From a virus: DNA of 30,507 nt. The stretch covers positions 1-30,507 of IMG/VR virus record IMGVR_UViG_3300008012_000103; one strand, written 5' to 3'. Shown piece by piece: positions 28,097 through 30,507 of this stretch (its first letter is position 1; the number at the start of each line of letters is the position of its first letter). The translations under genes were made by a program, and so were the position numbers. The notes beneath the pieces are model-generated. The model was given only the letters and a program-made list of their open reading frames with translations, was not told the DNA's origin and made no database searches.

Positions 28097-28214
28097 CGAT
28101 CCTATCCCATATGATCAATGTCCCGTCTGCCTTGACCCCATGGACTATTGCCAGGGTCATGGAGAAATTGGGGACTACGAGGGCTTTGTTATTTTACAAG
28201 AAGAGGATCTATGA
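28089..28214 (+). CDS. Small Cys/His protein (41 aa)
   Basis: The frame runs from ATG 28089 to TGA 28214. GGAGG precedes the ATG by 7 nt, which favours it over the overlapping frame from 28072. The protein has CPVC (11-14), C21 and H24 (DYCQGHGE), and an acidic tail (LQEEDL). The ligands fit a small treble-clef or zinc knuckle. Its stop overlaps the next ATG. Confidence 0.55.
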   Translation: MYDDPIPYDQCPVCLDPMDYCQGHGEIGDYEGFVILQEEDL

Positions 28215-28459
28215 TCGCTTGGTATTGGTCATGGATTCTTATGTCTGTCAATCTTGCCGCCATGATTTTGGCAGGTAGAAAGTTGTGGTGGGCTTGGCTA
28301 GTAGGTGTTTCTGCTGAGTGCATGTGGCTAATTTATGGTTGGCAAACACAACAATGGGGCTTTAGTTTTTTTGCTTTTATATTTGGTGCTGTATATTTGA
28401 GAAATGCATATAAATGGAAATCAATTCATAAACAACACGATGGAAGAGTAGTAATATAA
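28211..28459 (+). CDS. Small membrane protein, PnuC-like in appearance (82 aa)
   Basis: The start at 28211 has AAGAGG about 7 nt upstream and overlaps the preceding stop by 4 nt; an open frame from 28148 is out of the expected chain. Hydrophobic runs at about residues 4-20, 26-44 and 49-64 indicate three helices, rich in Trp, with a basic end (RNAYKWKSIHKQHDGR). The repeated W..G...E..W..YGW pattern resembles short pieces of PnuC-type or holin-like proteins. It is a second candidate for the missing holin. Confidence 0.55.
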   Translation: MIAWYWSWILMSVNLAAMILAGRKLWWAWLVGVSAECMWLIYGWQTQQWGFSFFAFIFGAVYLRNAYKWKSIHKQHDGRVVI

Positions 28460-28626
28460 TGTCTTTTGAATCGTCGGAAATTTCGGCGGCGGGTGAAAAT
28501 AGTATACCCATTGGAATAAACGGACATGACATACATTGTAAGGCAAGATATCCACAATTAATAAATGTGGAACTATGCCTATGGTGTAATGTTATCCGTA
28601 CTGTAAGGAATGAATATGAGGCTTAA
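28459..28626 (+). CDS. Small protein with His/Cys pairs (55 aa)
   Basis: The ATG overlaps the preceding TAA (TAATG). A Ser/Glu-rich start (MSFESSEISAAGENS) is followed by HDIHC (about 23-27) and CLWC (40-43), which could bind zinc, then a basic end (VIRTVRNEYEA). The stop lies 11 nt inside the next frame. Its function is unknown; the repeated zinc theme of this region supports it being genuine. Confidence 0.45.
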   Translation: MSFESSEISAAGENSIPIGINGHDIHCKARYPQLINVELCLWCNVIRTVRNEYEA

Positions 28627-28861
28627 TATCTTTCGTAATTGTACTATAGATGCACAGGTAGGATACCTTATTGATTCTATGATTGATGCCCGTAGAAAAG
28701 AAACGGAAGAATATTGGCGAGGGGTGCTGGAAAAGGAATGCCAGGACAATGCCATACAAGCCTACAATAATGGATATACAGATGGATATAATGATGCTAA
28801 AAAGACATACTTTGATGAGATGCATTCCTTTGTTGAGAATCTAGGAGATGATTTACTATGA
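28616..28861 (+). CDS. Helical protein with aromatic/Asn-rich C-terminus (81 aa)
   Basis: The start at 28616 has AAGGA 6 nt upstream, while ATG 28610 is too close to it. The sequence forms one long charged helix (VGYLIDSMIDARRKETEEYW... to about residue 48) and a repeat-like AYNNGYTDGYNDAKK segment (about 49-63). The N-terminal piece has a Cys. No family is recognised. The NGYTDGYNDA pattern is often seen in short phage proteins of unknown role. Confidence 0.5.
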   Translation: MRLNIFRNCTIDAQVGYLIDSMIDARRKETEEYWRGVLEKECQDNAIQAYNNGYTDGYNDAKKTYFDEMHSFVENLGDDLL

Positions 28862-29040
28862 TGATTAAATGCTGGAACTGCGGTACAGAAATGGAAAAAC
28901 GCGGGGTAGAAGAATACAAAGCATCATTACTAGCTAATATAAGAAATCTAGAAGAAATATTTTCTACCGTAGGAGATAACTATAGGGCAAGTGCCTATGA
29001 AGATATTATCTATTTGATTGAGAACTTTGATGGGCAATGA
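28858..29040 (+). CDS. Small protein with one CxxC (60 aa)
   Basis: The ATG overlaps the preceding TGA. The N-terminus KCWNCG (4-9) is half a zinc ribbon and the rest is a helix (YKASLLANIRNLEEIFSTVG) plus an acidic tail. The other half of a ribbon is absent, so it may dimerise around one zinc. Its 3' end overlaps the convergent dioxygenase gene by 31 bp. Confidence 0.5.
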   Translation: MMIKCWNCGTEMEKRGVEEYKASLLANIRNLEEIFSTVGDNYRASAYEDIIYLIENFDGQ

Positions 29041-29591
29041 GGAATCTCTCCATATGGCACATCATTTAGCCATGTTACAAGAACAAATTTTTCTCCTGAT
29101 TTTACTGGCATAGCCTTGTGAGTGCAGACATAGTTTGATGGAAAGAATACCGCTGAAGGAGTCTGAGGCTTTATACTCACATCATAATATTGAAAGTATG
29201 TCTGCCCACCCTCATATTCGGTCGGGTTTAAATAAACAATGACTGAGGTAGTTCTATATATATTCCACGCAGCATCTGAATGATAATCGAAATATTGTCC
29301 TTGTTCGTATTTGAGCAGACTAACCCTTTCTGATGAACGTAGATCCGCATTTGGATGATTTGCACAATAGTCTTGAGAGTAAGAAATAAGTAAGTCTTTT
29401 AGCTTATTTTTTATATCGGGGCTAAACCATTTAAAGGGAGTTTCTGTACTTGTTCTTTGAGGCTGAGTAGAGACTTCCCCTGCAAGAAGAGAGTCTTTCC
29501 ACATTGGCTTTATTCTTTGTGAGAAAGCAATAATATCTTTGGCAAGTTCGGGTGGGAAATCATATACTTCAAATCCTGGTGGATATATCAT
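29010..29591 (-). CDS. 2-oxoglutarate/Fe(II) dioxygenase (prolyl 4-hydroxylase-like)
   Basis: In this 193-aa double-stranded beta-helix protein the iron ligands are H104-x-D106 (FDYHSDAAW) and H158 (VCTHKAMPV), and K168 (SGEKFVLVTW) is the 2-oxoglutarate anchor. The order H-x-D...H...K is that of P4H-type dioxygenases. They hydroxylate proline in proteins or small molecules. The start overlaps the sulfotransferase by 23 nt, with AAGGAAAGG about 12 nt upstream, so both form a minus-strand operon. It may act on a virion protein, a host glycoprotein or a metabolite. Confidence 0.85.
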   Translation of the reverse strand: MIYPPGFEVYDFPPELAKDIIAFSQRIKPMWKDSLLAGEVSTQPQRTSTETPFKWFSPDIKNKLKDLLISYSQDYCANHPNADLRSSERVSLLKYEQGQYFDYHSDAAWNIYRTTSVIVYLNPTEYEGGQTYFQYYDVSIKPQTPSAVFFPSNYVCTHKAMPVKSGEKFVLVTWLNDVPYGEIPHCPSKFSIK

Positions 29592-30360
29592 TATCGAATC
29601 TTTCCTTTCCTTTAATATATATCTCGTAATCTGGGCTTTTGTCGTAGAACTTTTGTCTGGGAAATAAACAGTCGTATGGCTTACCCACAGCCTTATCTTT
29701 GTTGTCGTTGGTGTTGCCTCCTGCCACCTTTATTCCCCACAAGCTATTTAACAGGTCTATGGTAGCAGACATGTTTTCCGTTATGCCAACGGAATCAAAA
29801 GAATCAACGTCATCAAAATAAACGGGGTAGGTAGGATTATCTACTGACCACTCTAAGTAATCATCTACACTCATATCATACTTATGAATGTTATATGTCT
29901 TGTCATAAAAAGCAGTTGATGGACCATCGTCAGTAAATCCTCCCCAACCAGAAATTCCCATTATCTTTCCTGTGTGGTGAGCTAAAAACTCAAGTTTGCG
30001 AGGATCGGTTAAATCCCAATTTTTAAAAATGCTCAATGCGTTCTGTGCCTGTCGCTTGATGAAATAGTATTCAGAAGCAGCCCTGTCATAAGGATCGCGG
30101 AGAACAGTAAAGTAGGGGGTAGAGTTATTCGTAATCTCCTTTATGAGAGAAAGAGTCATATGAGAAGAGCCAGGAGTCTTAGAGTTTCTTAGCCGTGCTC
30201 GTCCTAAAGAATAAGGGGAATAATAATGAGAAGGCACGGGGGTTAGAGAAAGATATGTACTTCCTGTCTTAGGTACAAACACTATCCCTATAGATGTATT
30301 AATAGAAGGAGAAGATCTAGATATGGTGGTTATTTCTTTGTATTTTTTGGCTTCATTCAT
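29569..30360 (-). CDS. Sulfotransferase (PAPS-dependent)
   Basis: The start at 30360 is favoured because an extended -10 (TGaTATACT) stands 8 nt upstream; an open frame from 30378 would add six residues and overlap it. The 263-aa protein has the 5'-phosphosulfate loop VPKTGSTYL (29-37) and the 3'-phosphate site FTVLRDPYDRAASEYY (84-99), the two defining PAPS-binding motifs. Family members sulfate sugars, peptides or small molecules. The acceptor is unknown; linkage to a dioxygenase and to glycosyltransferase/methyltransferase genes suggests a glycan or a natural-product-like molecule. No PAPS synthesis gene is visible, so the host must supply the donor. Confidence 0.82.
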   Translation of the reverse strand: MNEAKKYKEITTISRSSPSINTSIGIVFVPKTGSTYLSLTPVPSHYYSPYSLGRARLRNSKTPGSSHMTLSLIKEITNNSTPYFTVLRDPYDRAASEYYFIKRQAQNALSIFKNWDLTDPRKLEFLAHHTGKIMGISGWGGFTDDGPSTAFYDKTYNIHKYDMSVDDYLEWSVDNPTYPVYFDDVDSFDSVGITENMSATIDLLNSLWGIKVAGGNTNDNKDKAVGKPYDCLFPRQKFYDKSPDYEIYIKGKERFDNDISTRI

Positions 30361-30368
30361 GATAAATA

Positions 30369-30377
30369 AGTATATCA
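30369..30377 (-). promoter_or_regulatory. Extended -10 promoter (TGaTATACT) for the sulfotransferase operon
   Basis: On the minus strand TGaTATACT ends 8 nt before ATG 30360, so the leader would be only 1-2 nt. There is no ribosome site. This is a nearly leaderless variant of the pattern seen elsewhere. Confidence 0.5.
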
Positions 30378-30397
30378 AATTGTTGCATAAAAAGATA

Positions 30398-30417
30398 GTG
30401 TAATTATATTATTACAC
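30398..30417. repeat. Perfect 7-bp inverted repeat, possible operator
   Basis: GTGTAAT at 30398-30404 and ATTACAC at 30411-30417 are exact inverted copies with a 6-bp AT spacer. It lies about 20 bp upstream of the minus-strand -10 box and in front of any rightward gene beyond the window, a typical operator place. No coding frame covers it. Confidence 0.5.
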
Positions 30418-30478
30418 ATAATGGTGTGTTGTGGAGGGAAATGGGTGATTGTGGGTTTGTTACCAAATCGTAATACTT

Positions 30479-30507
30479 TTGCGACAATTCTGCGACATTT
30501 GTATATA
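30479..30507 (+). promoter_or_regulatory. Putative rightward promoter with TGCGACA direct repeats
   Basis: TTGCGA (30479-30484) and TATATA (30502-30507) are 17 bp apart and would start a transcript beyond the right edge. Within it the heptamer TGCGACA occurs twice, at 30480-30486 and 30491-30497, an 11-bp period that puts both copies on one face of the helix, as for a regulator site. The sequence ends here, so the promoter cannot be judged fully. Confidence 0.4.

Noticed and set aside
28072-28278. Frame from ATG 28072
   Set aside because: The competing frame at 28089 has GGAGG at proper spacing and a Cys/His motif, and its stop fits the next start.
1-30507. tRNA, rRNA, integrase, transposase, CRISPR array or insertion sequence
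   Set aside because: Gaps between genes are almost all under 70 nt, no cloverleaf-compatible segment was noticed by eye, and no recognisable integrase or transposase motifs occur. A covariance-model search would be needed to exclude a tRNA inside coding sequence.

Overview
The window reads as about 30.5 kb of a tailed double-stranded DNA phage genome. It is AT-rich by eye and densely coded, and most neighbouring genes overlap by 1-30 nt through TAATG, ATGA or GTGA junctions. The host is probably an actinobacterium: there is a WhiB-like iron-sulfur regulator (19631-19915), an MSMEG_6728-type DNA glycosylase homologue (26082-26573), a small protein of a type I recall from actinophages (12185-12478), and many genes whose -10 box lies exactly 6 nt before the start codon, the leaderless arrangement common in Actinobacteria. 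AT-richness would fit a low-GC planktonic actinobacterium, but that is inference.

Layout. 1-372: end of a probable virion (tail or fibre) gene. 414-11930: replication and recombination block, all on the + strand (HTH/AT-hook protein, DnaB helicase, DnaG-type primase, gp32-like ssDNA-binding protein, DnaE polymerase, MazG-like pyrophosphohydrolase, RecA, PD-(D/E)XK nuclease, Cas4-like exonuclease, RuvC-like resolvase, small zinc and HTH proteins). 11927-14745: DUF3310 protein, a strong sigma70 promoter, a conserved small protein and the terminase pair. 14754-18154: IMP dehydrogenase/GMP reductase-like enzyme, a leaderless 122-aa gene, a leaderless 392-aa multidomain protein and small genes. 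18159-20853: small membrane proteins, deaminase, WhiB, bacterial-type SSB. 20850-25602: an unusual region of tailoring enzymes on both strands around the endolysin: FkbM methyltransferase, glycosyltransferase, M15 peptidase, aminoglycoside-phosphotransferase-fold kinase, SAM methyltransferase and a cytochrome P450. 25657-29040: many very small, often zinc-binding genes plus a DNA glycosylase homologue and endonuclease VII. 29010-30360, minus strand: 2OG-Fe(II) dioxygenase and sulfotransferase. 30361-30507: an intergenic regulatory tract.

The replication genes would form a nearly complete phage replisome that borrows little beyond host ligase and topoisomerase. Several nucleases could resolve branched intermediates before packaging by the terminase. 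The most novel part is the right half. There, kinase, methyltransferases, glycosyltransferase, P450, dioxygenase and sulfotransferase look like a small-molecule or glycan tailoring set. Many are driven by compact leaderless promoters, two of which form divergent pairs only 22 and 30 bp apart. No tRNA, CRISPR array, integrase or insertion sequence was seen.
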